Source: Pisolithus tinctorius
Lineage: Eukaryota > Basidiomycota > Agaricomycetes > Boletales > Pisolithaceae
Length of the DNA stretch: 64,000 nucleotides
Reading direction: 5' to 3'
Assembly (NCBI GenBank): GCA_024663395.1
Contig: JANFAH010000015.1
Coordinates: 1,116,001-1,180,000 of the forward strand
In this document: positions 34,129 through 46,521 of the stretch, piece by piece
Layout: every line of letters starts with the position of its first letter
Position numbering within the stretch: position 1 is the first letter of the stretch
Notes under the pieces: model-generated
Told to the model about the DNA's origin: nothing
The model's database searches: none
The model's input: the letters and a program-made list of their open reading frames with translations, nothing else
Position numbers and translations under genes: made by a program

Positions 34129-35292
34129 TGTTGCCCTTCCCCACCTGCAAAACCAGTTTTGAAGGCAAAAATGAATATAGTTGTCATAGAAGGGAATGTC
34201 TTGCTCCAGTTGAACACTTCACTTCTCAGGGACAGCACATAACTGTGCACAGGAATAAAGATGGCTATCTCAAGTGCCATTGCTCAGACAGTGGATGTCC
34301 CAATCCCAAATGAGTTTACAAGAACATTGAAACCTTGAGGAAGCACATGAAGAAAGTGAAGTCTACATGGGGTCAGCCACCTGAAGTAAATAATGATGGT
34401 GGTAGCACCAGTGTAGTAAGTCAATGACTTGTCATCAGCAAGGAGGAAATGCTCACTGAACTCTCAAGGCATTGGACCATCAGATGGACAAGGTAAGCAT
34501 TTATGATGCATATACACTGATCACATCACCAAGAAGGACAATACAGGACAAGGTAATTATTTAAGACAAGCATTATCCTGAGTCCTTTACTAACTGATCT
34601 CCTTGAAGCAAACAGTCAGCCATCTACAGCAGTCTGCTGAAAAGGAAGAATCACAGCATGTTGCAGTAAGCATTTAAGATTTTTTTTGGTTCATCACTAG
34701 CAAATATATCAGCACTCATCCTAAGGTTAGGGTTTATTTGTCTCTGAATCTGTCAAGTGCATGCAGGTACTTCACAGGGAATGCCACATGGATACCCCCA
34801 CTCCCAAATCTTGGCCTGCATGTAAGATGCAGCAACTCAGCAGGGGAGGTCCTGGACATGCTCTCTTTGCTGTCCATGACTCTACCACTCCCATACCCTC
34901 CAACTCCACCAATGACACCATTCTGCATCTCAAGAAAGAGATGGAACAGGTATCCACATCTGGCATGCAACAGGATGAATGTATCATCAGCCCTTGGCTT
35001 CAAGCAACCTGGTGGCATGAGAATGTTTCTGGCCATGACATATGTATCTGCTATCCACACTGGCCAGAGGTCCTCCCATGTTACAAAAGCCAGCTGTTTG
35101 TCAATCATGAGTGCCTCTTCACAACAAACAATATCAGCAACTGTCACTAAAGTTGATAGTCAACCTTAGCAACACATCAGTATCACATTTAAATGAGAGC
35201 TGGGCAAGTTTGCAGAGGAACTGATGGAGATGGATGAGAATGATACCATAGATGCACTGCAAGTAGGCCACTCCCATGCCACTGAAAACCAG
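34129..35292 (+). pseudogene. Zinc-finger and DUF3505-like protein, copy 2 (internal part missing), left arm
   Basis: Diverged paralogue of copy 1. CKTSFEGKNEYSCHRREC and LKCHCSDSGCPNPK...RKHMKK (34139-34370) match the two fingers of copy 1; MQVLHRECHMDTPTPKSWPA (34761 on) matches MQVHHREHHRDTATPKDW; CIISPWLQATWWHENVSGHD matches the HVISPWLQTTRWHEH segment. Between them the central DUF3505 part is lost and only intron-like pieces remain; those at 34493 and 34666 start GTAAGCATTTA, the same start as introns of copy 1. A TGA interrupts after CPNPK. It ends at an inserted element at 35293. Confidence 0.6.
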
Positions 35293-35643
35293 TGTTGGAA
35301 ATACTGGTTATCAGTGTTTCTCATTACTGGTTCTAGACCTGCTTACCAGATGAGTTTTACTCATATGATGACATGCTTGCCAAGTACTCCACTTAGCTCC
35401 ACTTGTTCTATGATGTTCCATCATATTCTTTACTATACATAGTATGTACTTTGTTCTCTTTATGGAACTTACTATACAGAGTGACATGGTCTGTGCACTC
35501 TCATACATGTATATAAACTCAGGACTCTCTACCCAGTCCCTCAGTGAATTCACATTCCTCTTATCCTGACAATGAGCCCCACTCTTAAGTCAGAACTACT
35601 ACTTCAAAACCAACCGTTTACTTCAAACACTCTATCTCATACA
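35293..35643 (+). mobile_element. Possible solo LTR after copy 2, left arm
   Basis: 351 bp, starts TGTTGGAAATACT and ends CTCATACA, with a TATA-like ATGTATATAAACTC near 35505. No target duplication is visible. Not the same sequence as 30097-30428. Confidence 0.4.
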
Positions 35644-37830
35644 GGCAAGTGCTCAGTCTAGCTTTCACCCTTCCCCCTTCCTCTGCCAATAACTAGATCA
35701 TGGTCTCAGTCCAGAGGCACTCCCTGGTGCAGCAGAAGACATCATTCCCTTGTCCTTGCAGGCTAGTGTGCAATGGCAAGTCATCATGCACATTGTACCT
35801 GGGGAAGTTAAATTAGGGTATGCACATGCTAATCCAGGGCAGTTCCAGGAGTTGACCAGAGTGGGGAAACTTGGCCTTGAACCTCAGCAAGAAGTCACTG
35901 GAGCAAGGACAAGGAAATTGTTACCATCTCAGAGGACAAGATTGCAGACAAAGTCATTGCAAAATTGGAAGAGAGAGCCCTTGGCAATCTGGAAGCCTGC
36001 CTCTTGGAGAGGCTAGTTTCCACTCTTTCCCCAGCCATTCAGACCATTGTGAGGGATACAGTGAAAGCTGTAATGGATAGCAGGACTCCACCTGTCATAT
36101 ACTCCTTGAAAACCCATACATTGTTGGATTTCCCACATCAGCTTGCATGGATTTTTTGTCCATGACTGGAATGTATTATAACTATATCATGGTATATTCA
36201 AGGGTCTGAGCACATCTATGCTTGAATGGCTGGGAAATGTGAGGAATAAGATACAAAAAAGCACACACATTTTTGACATGTTGGATATATCTGTGTGATC
36301 TTTATATCCCATGAACCCAAGTACATACCTCCAAGGGAGAGCACTGGAGAAACAAGGGCCCTGGGGACAGACCAATCAATATTGACAACATTTCACTCAA
36401 TTTTTATTCAACTTTTCCCTGAAATCAGATAGATGCCATGTTACACACAACCATTTCTGCCACCAAGTTTCAAATGTCTGATTTTCCAAGCAGATTGATG
36501 AAACATTGACTACATATCTCCTTGCCTGGGGTTGAGGACATCTGACATGTCAATCCAGTCAGTACTCATTCCCTGCATGCAAGTTAACTTACCTCCACCA
36601 TAGCAGAGCATCAGCTCTTTATCTCCAGGCTGGAGCACCTGTCTTGCATATGGGTGATCATAAAAATCCTTGAAGAGTGCTTCACATTGCTTCACCAATA
36701 TATTTGGATCTATGGAGCCAATAGAACCAATGCCCCAATGATACAGCTCACCATCCCACTCCTGTCTGAACCATGCCCATGTTTCCTCTCACTCTGTGCT
36801 GGTCATTAGCAGCTCCCTTTGTATGCAAAGTAGTGCAATGTACTGAGGGTAAGAACATCCCCCACTTGCAGGTTTGTCATTTGGTTATTCTTCTGCCACA
36901 TGATTAGTGCAGTGGGCTCATGCTGACCCACATGAAATTCCTCAAGCATATATATATCAAACATTCAGACATGACCAGGAGGTCTTGATTTGGCAGCAGT
37001 CTTCATCAGGTTCTGGATGAAGTGGAGAATGTGATCCAAGTGAACTGTGTTGCAGTAGACACTATGTGCAATGTGGTGTGTCAATTTCTCCACAATGTTA
37101 TTGGTGACAATCTTGCAGTATATGGCCCTGTGCCACAAGAAATGGTGGATGGGGTCCCAATAGTGCATGGGAGCAGTAGTAAAACCATCAATGTAGCCAC
37201 ATCTGTTATTACTACCCTGTCTCCAATGATGGATACACTGAGGTCTAGCTGCACCAAATGCTCAATATTTGCATCCAAGACCTCATGGAATGGAAACAGA
37301 TTACCCCCTGGCAAATCAGGGTCCTCTACCCATATTCTCCAGGGGATGGATGAAGCATTTTTGCTCCTGGAAGGTGTGATAGGCATTCTAGTTAGTGAGT
37401 GATTGGATAGTGAAGGCAACAACAACATCCACACATAGCACTTATTATGTAATGAATTGGGAAGGGCCAGTTAGGGTTCACTTCTTTCCTGATCTGGAAA
37501 TTACTGGGAGAGGGCCAAATAGACAGATAAAACTCAGCAACAACTCAATACCCAATACCCTTCAATATTCACTTGGAGAATAGCATTTGAGTGGGCAGTA
37601 TACTTTGGTTACAAATGATGGGTCATTTTGGAAGACAACATGTGAAGGAATACCTGATAAGAAACACAATACATACAAGCAATTGTTGGAGTGAAACATG
37701 TACTCCTGTCCATTCTGGGATGAAGGCACATGAGTGTGTCATTTAAATTAGCCATTAAAATTTTACCTTAGTCCCTCAGCAACTAGCTTGTTAGCACATA
37801 CTGTGAGGTTGAGTACCACTTTACATATCC

Positions 37831-37857
37831 ACTTACTTACTTACTTACTTACTTACT
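37831..37857. repeat. ACTT microsatellite, left arm
   Basis: Six to seven ACTT units. Mirror at 46495-46521. Confidence 0.9.
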
Positions 37858-38130
37858 GATGTCCTGTAGTCTATCTGCAGGTACTACATCCAATACCTCT
37901 GCCCCCTCACTGCACATGTCTGATTGTGTAGCTGGTTTGGGCTTCAACCCCCTTTCCACTGAGTCATACTGACTCATTTCTATTTCATCACTTACTTTCT
38001 GCAGCAATTGACTATTTACAGTGTTATTGTGCACCCTCCTCAGGGGGTATATAGTTAGAGGTATGATACTCTGCAGCCTTACTTTTTTGCTACCTTGCAA
38101 TTCCCCACAAAATACATCCTCTCTTCTCAA

Positions 38131-38218
38131 GGGGTTATGATAAGTTCAGCCCATAGTGTGTCCCTCCATCCATTTGTGCCTAGTCCATTTGATGAAGTTA
38201 CTGTGTCAGAGCATAACA
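38131..38218 (+). repeat. Decayed LTR end related to the second chromovirus, left arm
   Basis: About 88 bp similar to the last part of the LTR at 16584-17270: GGGGTTATGA...TTTGTGCCTAGTCCATTTGA...GCATAACA. Upstream similarity fades at once, so it is a fragment. Confidence 0.75.
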
Positions 38219-39027
38219 CCCTGTGTGAACCCAAATCCCTCCACCTCAAGCCAGCCTCCTCTTGATCAGTTGAAAAACATCCAAAAATGTGTTCAAATGC
38301 AATGGAACAGCTTGCATCTATGATTGGAGAGGTGAGATCACAGCAAAACTGCCAAGGATCAGTGGACAATGTGGACAAATCACCTGTAACAGCCCTTATC
38401 AGTTATCACACCCAAAGATGCACTTAAATGGAGGGGGAAAACCTGTGTCCATGAAGGGAGAGACGAGATCTTGCAAAGATCAGCTCAAAATGTGTCCAAA
38501 ATGCTGTTATCAGGCCTTATCAGTTCACAAATGCTGTTATTATTATCTGAGTGATCAGATCAAAACCTCACACAGTGCAGGCTTGGTGTGGCCTGATGTG
38601 ACCTGTTTATTGATAGGCTGATGACAGGGCTGCAGGGGAAGGATTTACACTCAGATTGTGTAGTGTAGCAGTAGGAAAATGGTTGCTTGCATAAGTGCTT
38701 AGAGCGCACTATAGTGGTACAATTTCTTCAGTAGATTGATGGTAAGCACTTAGTATTCTATAGTACTGACAGCCTGTAGTTGCCTATAGGTAGTGTCAAC
38801 AGGAAAGGCCATTTTGCGATTTTTGGCAGAGTTTGAAATGATTGCCACACCCCAGAACTCAGTACTTGACAACCACAGGAAAAGTGGCACATGGTTTTTG
38901 TTGTACAAAAAAGGAAAAACATGTGGCATTAGTGATGGTAGCAAGAATTGTGAACTATGTGAACTATGCATCAACTATCAGTGATGGCCACATCCCACAT
39001 TGCATGTGACTGTTGTGTGTTAAACTT

Positions 39028-39052
39028 ATTGATTGATTGATTGATTGATGAT
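39028..39052. repeat. TTGA microsatellite, left arm
   Basis: Five TTGA units followed by a TGATATTGATGATATT region. Mirror at 45300-45324. Confidence 0.85.
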
Positions 39053-39933
39053 ATTGATGATATTTCCTGTGTAAACTCGACTAATACACCATGTCCAATC
39101 ACATTACCAGTGCCACAGAGCCCAGAAAAATATTTCCAGGGTATAACACAGAAAGGATCCAATTGTACCACTATACTTGGAGCACCCCATCCTGGCATAT
39201 GAACTATTGATATATTGTAGGCACACATGGTCCCTTCAAGGGGACATAATAACTAGTTTGTCTGTTTTTCCCCATCACACTTTCCAACCATTTATGCCTT
39301 TAACTATCTTATGCAATGCCCACAGGGAAGGGACAGACCCCAGGAAGGGAGGGGAGGCTGGGGGCAATGAGAGAAGTGTGTGGGAATGTTGGATATCAGG
39401 CCAAAAACTCCTGGGGGGGGGGAAGATCTCAGAGCTGCACTACTAGTACATTGATGCATCACTGCAGGTAGGAGGGAGTTAGGCAGTCTTGCATCACAGT
39501 TATGCTACAATTATCATAATTGATGTATTAGGAGGACAGGGACTGGTGACTCCATTATGTTGCTGTATAGTATGAAGTCATACCTGATGTGAAAATCTCA
39601 AGTCTACCTTCCACTGAGTAGTGCAGTGTGCTATTGCATGTTTTTGATATGTTTTGAAAGTCTGCACAATTTTTTGTGCCTTCTCACATGCCTCCTGAGT
39701 GATTATCTCACTTTCCCAGTATTTCCCCCTGCAGGTATGGACTCATGGATGTGGTATGGGCTTCTTCTGAGTATTACAGACCTTTCTAGATAGTTAGAAT
39801 GGCAATACATAGCCTGGAGCTTGATGAAACCCCTGAATACCAGAAGGAGGAGATCTGGCATAATGTTACACTGTGTTCACATTTGTTACCTTTTGCAGAC
39901 TTTGTGCTATACTGTTCACACCCACCTCACAAC

Positions 39934-40106
39934 CAGAGAACGGTCTGCCCAGTCCAGTAGGAGAGCAACACAAGTCTGACAGTAGTCAGAGTGGAGATGG
40001 TTCATAGACGACAGAAGGTGGGCAGAGTTGGTGCAGAGTGAGCGAACGACTGGTGGAAAAGGGTGTGGAGTTAGTGATGACGCAGAATGAATGCACAGTC
40101 ATGACA
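39934..40106 (-). repeat. Truncated LTR of the 8.15 kb chromovirus family
   Basis: 173 bp aligned with 5346-5517 of the 3' LTR, ending ATGACA at 40106. Its other end is cut exactly at the inner border of the left inverted-repeat arm. On its right it interrupts a Penelope-like gene right after the FYGI codons. Confidence 0.88.
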
Positions 40107-42246
40107 GAATTCCATAGAATTGTGGTAGTTTGACCATTCTCAGCCAAATGTTCCGAGGGATAAGCTCATCTCCCCATTTCTGGGGTGGAACATGTTGGGT
40201 GAGAAACTTCCCGAGTTGTTTGTACTTGGGGAGTTGCACTGCGATTTTGTCTCTTAATTGATAAAGTGTTTTAATATCTCTACCAATCATTTCCAAGGAG
40301 GTATCAATATTCAGTTCGACGTATCCTGAGTTTTCCTTCTCAAGGAGGTTGATAGTATTTTGTTCGAACCATTTTACCGTGACTACTGCACACCCTAGAT
40401 TTTTGTCTGATGGGAGGACCATAAGTTCATGGCATATAAGCCATTGCTTGATGTCTTTGATGGATTTAGGAAGCTTGGTGGGCAACCTATTGTTAAGGGG
40501 TATAGTTCTGCACTTTGCAGTGACAAAAGAACTGCCCTCTCTTAAACACCATTCAATCATAGGGTTTTCATTATCCTCAATATTAAAGGGAGAAGCCTGC
40601 TCCCTTAAATCATAGTCTGGTTCATAAATTTGTCTTACAGGGTTGGGGTCATTCATTGAATTTTCTAGAGCATAGAATCGCCATCTCAGGTGTTCTCTCA
40701 AATTCAGCCAGGCATCAAACAATAATGTAGTGCATGGTATGGTGGGAAGGAGGAACTTCCACCCAAAAGACAGTGTATAAAGGAAAGGAATATCTTCCAA
40801 TCCTGCAGGAACGTCTGGTCCAACATGTACATGATGTAAAAGTAAACTACGTTCTAAGTAGTCTACAGGACATAATGTTTGTACCAATATCATGACAGCT
40901 ACAAACGGCGGTATGTCTACCAACCAGTCAGGATATGTCAGGGGCTTATCAAAAGCAATGACACCAGTACTTACAAGTTCCAAATAGTCGAAGGCGTTTT
41001 TCACAAAGATTTCTCTTTGCCTTTGCCCTTGGAGCACTTGGCATTCTTTGATTTCTTTGATTTCGCCTTTTTCGAGTCCGAGGCTTTTGACTGCTTGTCA
41101 GAATTCTTTTTGGAAGATTTCTTCTTCTTGGCTTTGGATTCGCCAGAAGCATCTTTCTTCTTCTTGCCTCCCTTGGTGCCCTTGCCAGGTTTGGGACTCT
41201 AATTGGTATGAGTTTCTTGTCTGGGTAAAACCTGATGCTCTTACCTTCGCATTCAACTGCCATTTAACTTGTGCTGTGACCATTTTGGCAATGCTAGATT
41301 TATCGGGAACAAATTCCCTGGCAGTTGCAGTGGCTACATCTTTCAACTCCTTCTTCTTTTTCCGCTTTGTTTCCTCAGTGACAATGCAAGCATGGGTGAG
41401 GACAATGATGCGAGCCATGAGGTTGGGAAGTTCATGGATGAGGGAGTTGTAAATAGCTTGGATGTGGGGGGTGGGAATTAAATCTGGTTCCACATCCTCG
41501 TCCATAGCTTCATTGAGTAACCTTCTGGTGTCCCTGGGGACCAGGGATGATGATTTAAGGTCGTCGTAGACCATCGCTATGTTCTCATAGAGGCGGTTAA
41601 TGATCCCAATGATATTGAGACTAGCCTGTAGCTGGCACTCCTCTTTTTTTTTTTTTTTTTTTTTCTCCTTAATGACGGCATCTAGTAACTCCAACAGATA
41701 CTTTTTATGGCCTTTGACCACAGCCTCGCTGAGTTTGGGGAGAGCTGTCCGCACTTGTTTAGAGAACTGGACAGTGGGCAGCTTACAGCTACATAAGAAA
41801 TTGGGGATTCGCTGTGTGATCTTGTCTACCCGGAGATGGTTGAGTTGGTTAGCAACGATTTCCCATTTTGTCACAATGTCGGCGATTTGGAAGAACTCTG
41901 GTCACAACGACTGCCAGTACTCAACTGGAAGGAGGTCGATCACTTGCATGATAGTTGACGCTTCCACAGCCATGCCAGACCTCAGTTGGACATTTCCATC
42001 AACGAGGTCCTGTGCAGTCCATCCACGAAATTTTGCAGACGGTTCAAGCGGAGCTCGAGGCTGCTGTTGCTGATTGCTAGGGCCAGCATTTCCACTGCCT
42101 TCGCTCTCAGCAATGGGCTCTAAGCCCATCATCAAGACCAAGTCAAGATTGATGAGGGCCACGGTAACCTCAGCTCTCCCAAACGAAGGGGCTGAGCTTC
42201 GGTGGGGGATCCTAAGGGAAAGGGGGAGTGAACTGGTGTGAGGCAT
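40107..42246 (-). pseudogene. Penelope-like reverse-transcriptase gene, N-terminal part, cut by an LTR
   Basis: One minus frame runs 713 codons from ATG 42246 to the LTR with only two stops, TGA 41902-41904 and TGA 41098-41100. The N-terminus has RAEVTVALINLDLVL, then a helical region, a lysine-rich part with a 20-base T run on plus (41644 on), and near the end PSDKNLGCAVVTVKWFE and LPQFYGI. The last two match the segment just before the PKIHK box of Penelope-like RTs (in basidiomycetes, the Coprina group). The RT core with its YxDD box is missing. Between about 41215 and 41000 another frame reads PKPGKGTKGGKKKKDASG, more natural for this lysine-rich part, so two compensating indels are likely. 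CpG is kept, so it is younger than its surroundings. Confidence 0.55.
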
Positions 42247-44418
42247 GTATGTTAAGAGTACTATGGGGAAAAGTGGAGGGGAGGAGAAGAAGAAACGTTA
42301 CTGCAGAGTGGAAAGCCCAAATTTTCATGCTCAGCCTAGAGCACCAAGGAATTTTGCTACACTGCAGCTCATCGGTGGACTATCAAAGTTTGCCTCTCTT
42401 ACTTACTGGCTCACAAACTGCACATCAACCATCCTGCCACTGGGGATATTGATACATTTGGTATGTGACATCAGCCCAAGTGCAAATGGCATTGCTAATG
42501 ACTGGTGCAGATTGGCAAGAACCATGGGAATGATACAGAAAGCCATAGGAAGGCCTGGCTTACCATTGGAATATTAGCACTGGAGATTTCAAGGTTTGGA
42601 GACAAGCATGCACCCCCACTCTAGGCTTCTGATATGCCAATGTGACTTCCTTATCCATGGCCATAGCTGCTGCCAGACAAGCAGTACAAGTTATATTTTT
42701 TAATAAACAGGGTTGATCACTACAGGGAGATGGGGTATTGAGTCACTACTGGGAGACCAAGCTGGAGATGGGTTGCTACATGGTGATGGAGTTCTGGGCC
42801 AGTCCTGATTGGCATTAAAAGAGAGATGTAGTAATACAAGGTGTCAATGGGATCACTAGACAAGACCTTGTCATATGACACTGAGCTGGGGCTACCTTCC
42901 CTCATAGTGCCATGTTAGATGTACCTTTGACAAATCTTAGAGGAACTATGTTTAAAGAACTTCTGTGCAAAATGTAGAATTAATTTGGATGGTCCTTAGA
43001 AGAACCTACACCCAGCCATCATGGGAATAAGAGTTGATGATGTGCTACTCACCATGTCAAGGCATTTGCAGGTTGACTAAATACACTTGACTTTATTTAT
43101 AATCATCATCCTGCAAATGGCTGACCTCTTCTTCCCTGTGAAGGTGCTGTCTGTGTATGAGATCCAACTCATCAAGCTGATCAGATATATTGCTGACCCC
43201 CCAACTGGTGACTACTTTGTGGTCCATGTATACAACACTGAGCTGAAGCAAATAGATGGTGATGAAGAGGTGCAGATACCATCTTACTACTATGAACATG
43301 TGTGATGATTCCTATGGCATCATCAAGCATTGGTGGGGGTCAATGCTTGGGCCACAAACCTCCAAATTCCTAGGGTGCTGCTCAAAATCTGCAGACATTA
43401 CATCACCTATATGGATGCCACCATAGAAGGCCTATTAATGACAGCTCATGAGCAGGATATGCATAACCAGATGGCTTGTTCCTCACTCTTTGACCTATAT
43501 CTGGTCACAGAGAATGTGGTTGGCAGGCCTAGGTCTTGTGGTGCTAGGACTGTAATTGTACATTGGTATAGTACTTCTGCTGAGTATATGCAGTTAGACC
43601 TGATATCAAGTATCTGATGGTCCTACAATAACTGGAAAGGATGGCAGGCATAAACAAAAAATTGTTTGCATTTCTGATATGCCTGGCATGGGGACTTGAA
43701 AAAGGCACCTCCTTGGAGGAGGCCTCTGTACCTATGACATCCCAATAGTTCATTACATTGCATGGACTCCTTGAGGTGGTGTGTATTATGCTGATGACCC
43801 ATAACCTGCCACAAATTGAGTACTAAGGCAAGCACATGACTGTGTGAGAAGGGGCATGTAGTTTAACTTCACTAGTGAATGAAGCATTAGTCTCAGCCAC
43901 CCAAAGTCATACAGGGAAGTCCTTTGAGGTATAACCAAAGAGCTAAGGGAGGTTGCAAAGTAGATTTTGAATGAGGAGTCTGTATGATACATGGCTAGTA
44001 TGAATACTGTATCAACAGAATACAGGGCAGACATTTGAAAGGTTCAAACTTTAGTAGAGGTGAAAACACCAGCTGTGATGGAGTGAAACCTCTACAAATA
44101 TAACCATAAGTAGTAAAGGTAGAAACCCTCACAGCTGCAGAGTCAGATGGAGTCACACATCAGAAATGAAAACACCCCATCAGTGGGACAACTCTGGCAG
44201 CTGACAAAGGCTGGGAATGTGTGTGCAAGTATATGAAATAATTTCTGAGAGAATGGGAAGGTCACACGACTGCAGATCAGGGTCCACCAGCAATCACAGA
44301 AGGAAAGGTAATTGCACATTAGGTCCAGTTATAGTACAGCACATGACAGAAAGAGGAAGCATACAGAACACAGGCTGGACCCCAGATAGGGGAATAAGCG
44401 AAGCTGACAATATTGAGT
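42247..44418. other. Right part of the spacer, no recognised gene
   Basis: CpG-poor except for the first ~60 bp. Plus frames such as 42451-42577 (SANGIANDWCRLARTMGMIQ), 43087-43305 (LSVYEIQLIKLIRYIADPP) and 43330-43617 look like decayed coding sequence of one family, but I cannot name it. It has no counterpart on the other side of the spacer. Confidence 0.4.
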
Positions 44419-46133
44419 GTTGTGAGGTGGGTGTGAACAGTATAGCACAAAGTCTGCAAAAGGTAACAAATGTGAACACAGTGTAACATTATGCCAGATC
44501 TCCTCCTTCTGGTATTCAGGGGTTTCATCAAGCTCCAGGCTATGTATTGCCATTCTAACTATCTAGAAAGGTCTGTAATACTCAGAAGAAGCCCATACCA
44601 CATCCATGAGTCCATACCTGCAGGGGGAAATACTGGGAAAGTGAGATAATCACTCAGGAGGCATGTGAGAAGGCACAAAAAATTGTGCAGACTTTCAAAA
44701 CATATCAAAAACATGCAATAGCACACTGCACTACTCAGTGGAAGGTAGACTTGAGATTTTCACATCAGGTATGACTTCATACTATACAGCAACATAATGG
44801 AGTCACCAGTCCCTGTCCTCCTAATACATCAATTATGATAATTGTAGCATAACTGTGATGCAAGACTGCCTAACTCCCTCCTACCTGCAGTGATGCATCA
44901 ATGTACTAGTAGTGCAGCTCTGAGATCTTCCCCCCCCCCAGGAGTTTTTGGCCTGATATCCAACATTCCCACACACTTCTCTCATTGCCCCCAGCCTCCC
45001 CTCCCTTCCTGGGGTCTGTCCCTTCCCTGTGGGCATTGCATAAGATAGTTAAAGGCATAAATGGTTGGAAAGTGTGATGGGGAAAAACAGACAAACTAGT
45101 TATTATGTCCCCTTGAAGGGACCATGTGTGCCTACAATATATCAATAGTTCATATGCCAGGATGGGGTGCTCCAAGTATAGTGGTACAATTGGATCCTTT
45201 CTGTGTTATACCCTGGAAATATTTTTCTGGGCTCTGTGGCACTGGTAATGTGATTGGACATGGTGTATTAGTCGAGTTTACACAGGAAATATCATCAATA
45301 TCATCAATCAATCAATCAATCAATAAGTTTAACACACAACAGTCACATGCAATGTGGGATGTGGCCATCACTGATAGTTGATGCATAGTTCACATAGTTC
45401 ACAATTCTTGCTACCATCACTAATGCCACATGTTTTTCCTTTTTTGTACAACAAAAACCATGTGCCACTTTTCCTGTGGTTGTCAAGTACTGAGTTCTGG
45501 GGTGTGGCAATCATTTCAAACTCTGCCAAAAATCGCAAAATGGCCTTTCCTGTTGACACTACCTATAGGCAACTACAGGCTGTCAGTACTATAGAATACT
45601 AAGTGCTTACCATCAATCTACTGAAGAAATTGTACCACTATAGTGCGCTCTAAGCACTTATGCAAGCAACCATTTTCCTACTGCTACACTACACAATCTG
45701 AGTGTAAATCCTTCCCCTGCAGCCCTGTCATCAGCCTATCAATAAACAGGTCACATCAGGCCACACCAAGCCTGCACTGTGTGAGGTTTTGATCTGATCA
45801 CTCAGATAATAATAACAGCATTTGTGAACTGATAAGGCCTGATAACAGCATTTTGGACACATTTTGAGCTGATCTTTGCAAGATCTCGTCTCTCCCTTCA
45901 TGGACACAGGTTTTCCCCCTCCATTTAAGTGCATCTTTGGGTGTGATAACTGATAAGGGCTGTTACAGGTGATTTGTCCACATTGTCCACTGATCCTTGG
46001 CAGTTTTGCTGTGATCTCACCTCTCCAATCATAGATGCAAGCTGTTCCATTGCATTTGAACACATTTTTGGATGTTTTTCAACTGATCAAGAGGAGGCTG
46101 GCTTGAGGTGGAGGGATTTGGGTTCACACAGGG

Positions 46134-46221
46134 TGTTATGCTCTGACACAGTAACTTCATCAAATGGACTAGGCACAAATGGATGGAGGGACACACTATG
46201 GGCTGAACTTATCATAACCCC
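46134..46221 (-). repeat. Decayed LTR end related to the second chromovirus, right arm
   Basis: Mirror of 38131-38218. Confidence 0.75.
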
Positions 46222-46494
46222 TTGAGAAGAGAGGATGTATTTTGTGGGGAATTGCAAGGTAGCAAAAAAGTAAGGCTGCAGAGTATCATACCTCTAACTA
46301 TATACCCCCTGAGGAGGGTGCACAATAACACTGTAAATAGTCAATTGCTGCAGAAAGTAAGTGATGAAATAGAAATGAGTCAGTATGACTCAGTGGAAAG
46401 GGGGTTGAAGCCCAAACCAGCTACACAATCAGACATGTGCAGTGAGGGGGCAGAGGTATTGGATGTAGTACCTGCAGATAGACTACAGGACATC

Positions 46495-46521
46495 AGTAAG
46501 TAAGTAAGTAAGTAAGTAAGT
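46495..46521. repeat. ACTT microsatellite (as AAGT), right arm
   Basis: Mirror of 37831-37857, same unit number. Confidence 0.9.

Larger units (their letters stand above)
26162..39933 (+). repeat. Left arm of giant inverted repeat
   Basis: 13,772 bp that recur in reverse complement at 44419-58190. Every paired position sums to 84352, so there is no net indel. Spot checks (near 31390, 32890, 35410, 39430) were identical and all paired open frames translate the same. Two mismatches found: 26176 (C) against 58176, and 29577 (C) against 54775. The inner edge (39933) is sharp. At the outer edge similarity fades over about 7 bp into CCCCTCT, present on both sides. Confidence 0.97.
35644..39933. 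other. Inner part of left arm, no recognised gene
   Basis: About 4.3 kb, CpG-poor. Small open frames (such as 35965-36165 plus, 36510-36698 minus, 37081-37434 minus) carry no family signal. It holds a chromovirus LTR end (38131-38218) and two short tetranucleotide runs. Mirror: 44419-48708. Confidence 0.4.

Noticed and set aside
34722..34734. TTAGGG-like telomere repeat
   Set aside because: Only isolated GTTAGGGTT occurrences (also near 30165); no tandem array, so no telomere evidence.
41640..41670. Poly-lysine tract as a functional localisation signal
   Set aside because: It is a homopolymer run of 20 or so T on plus in a decayed gene, prone to length error; no function can be inferred.
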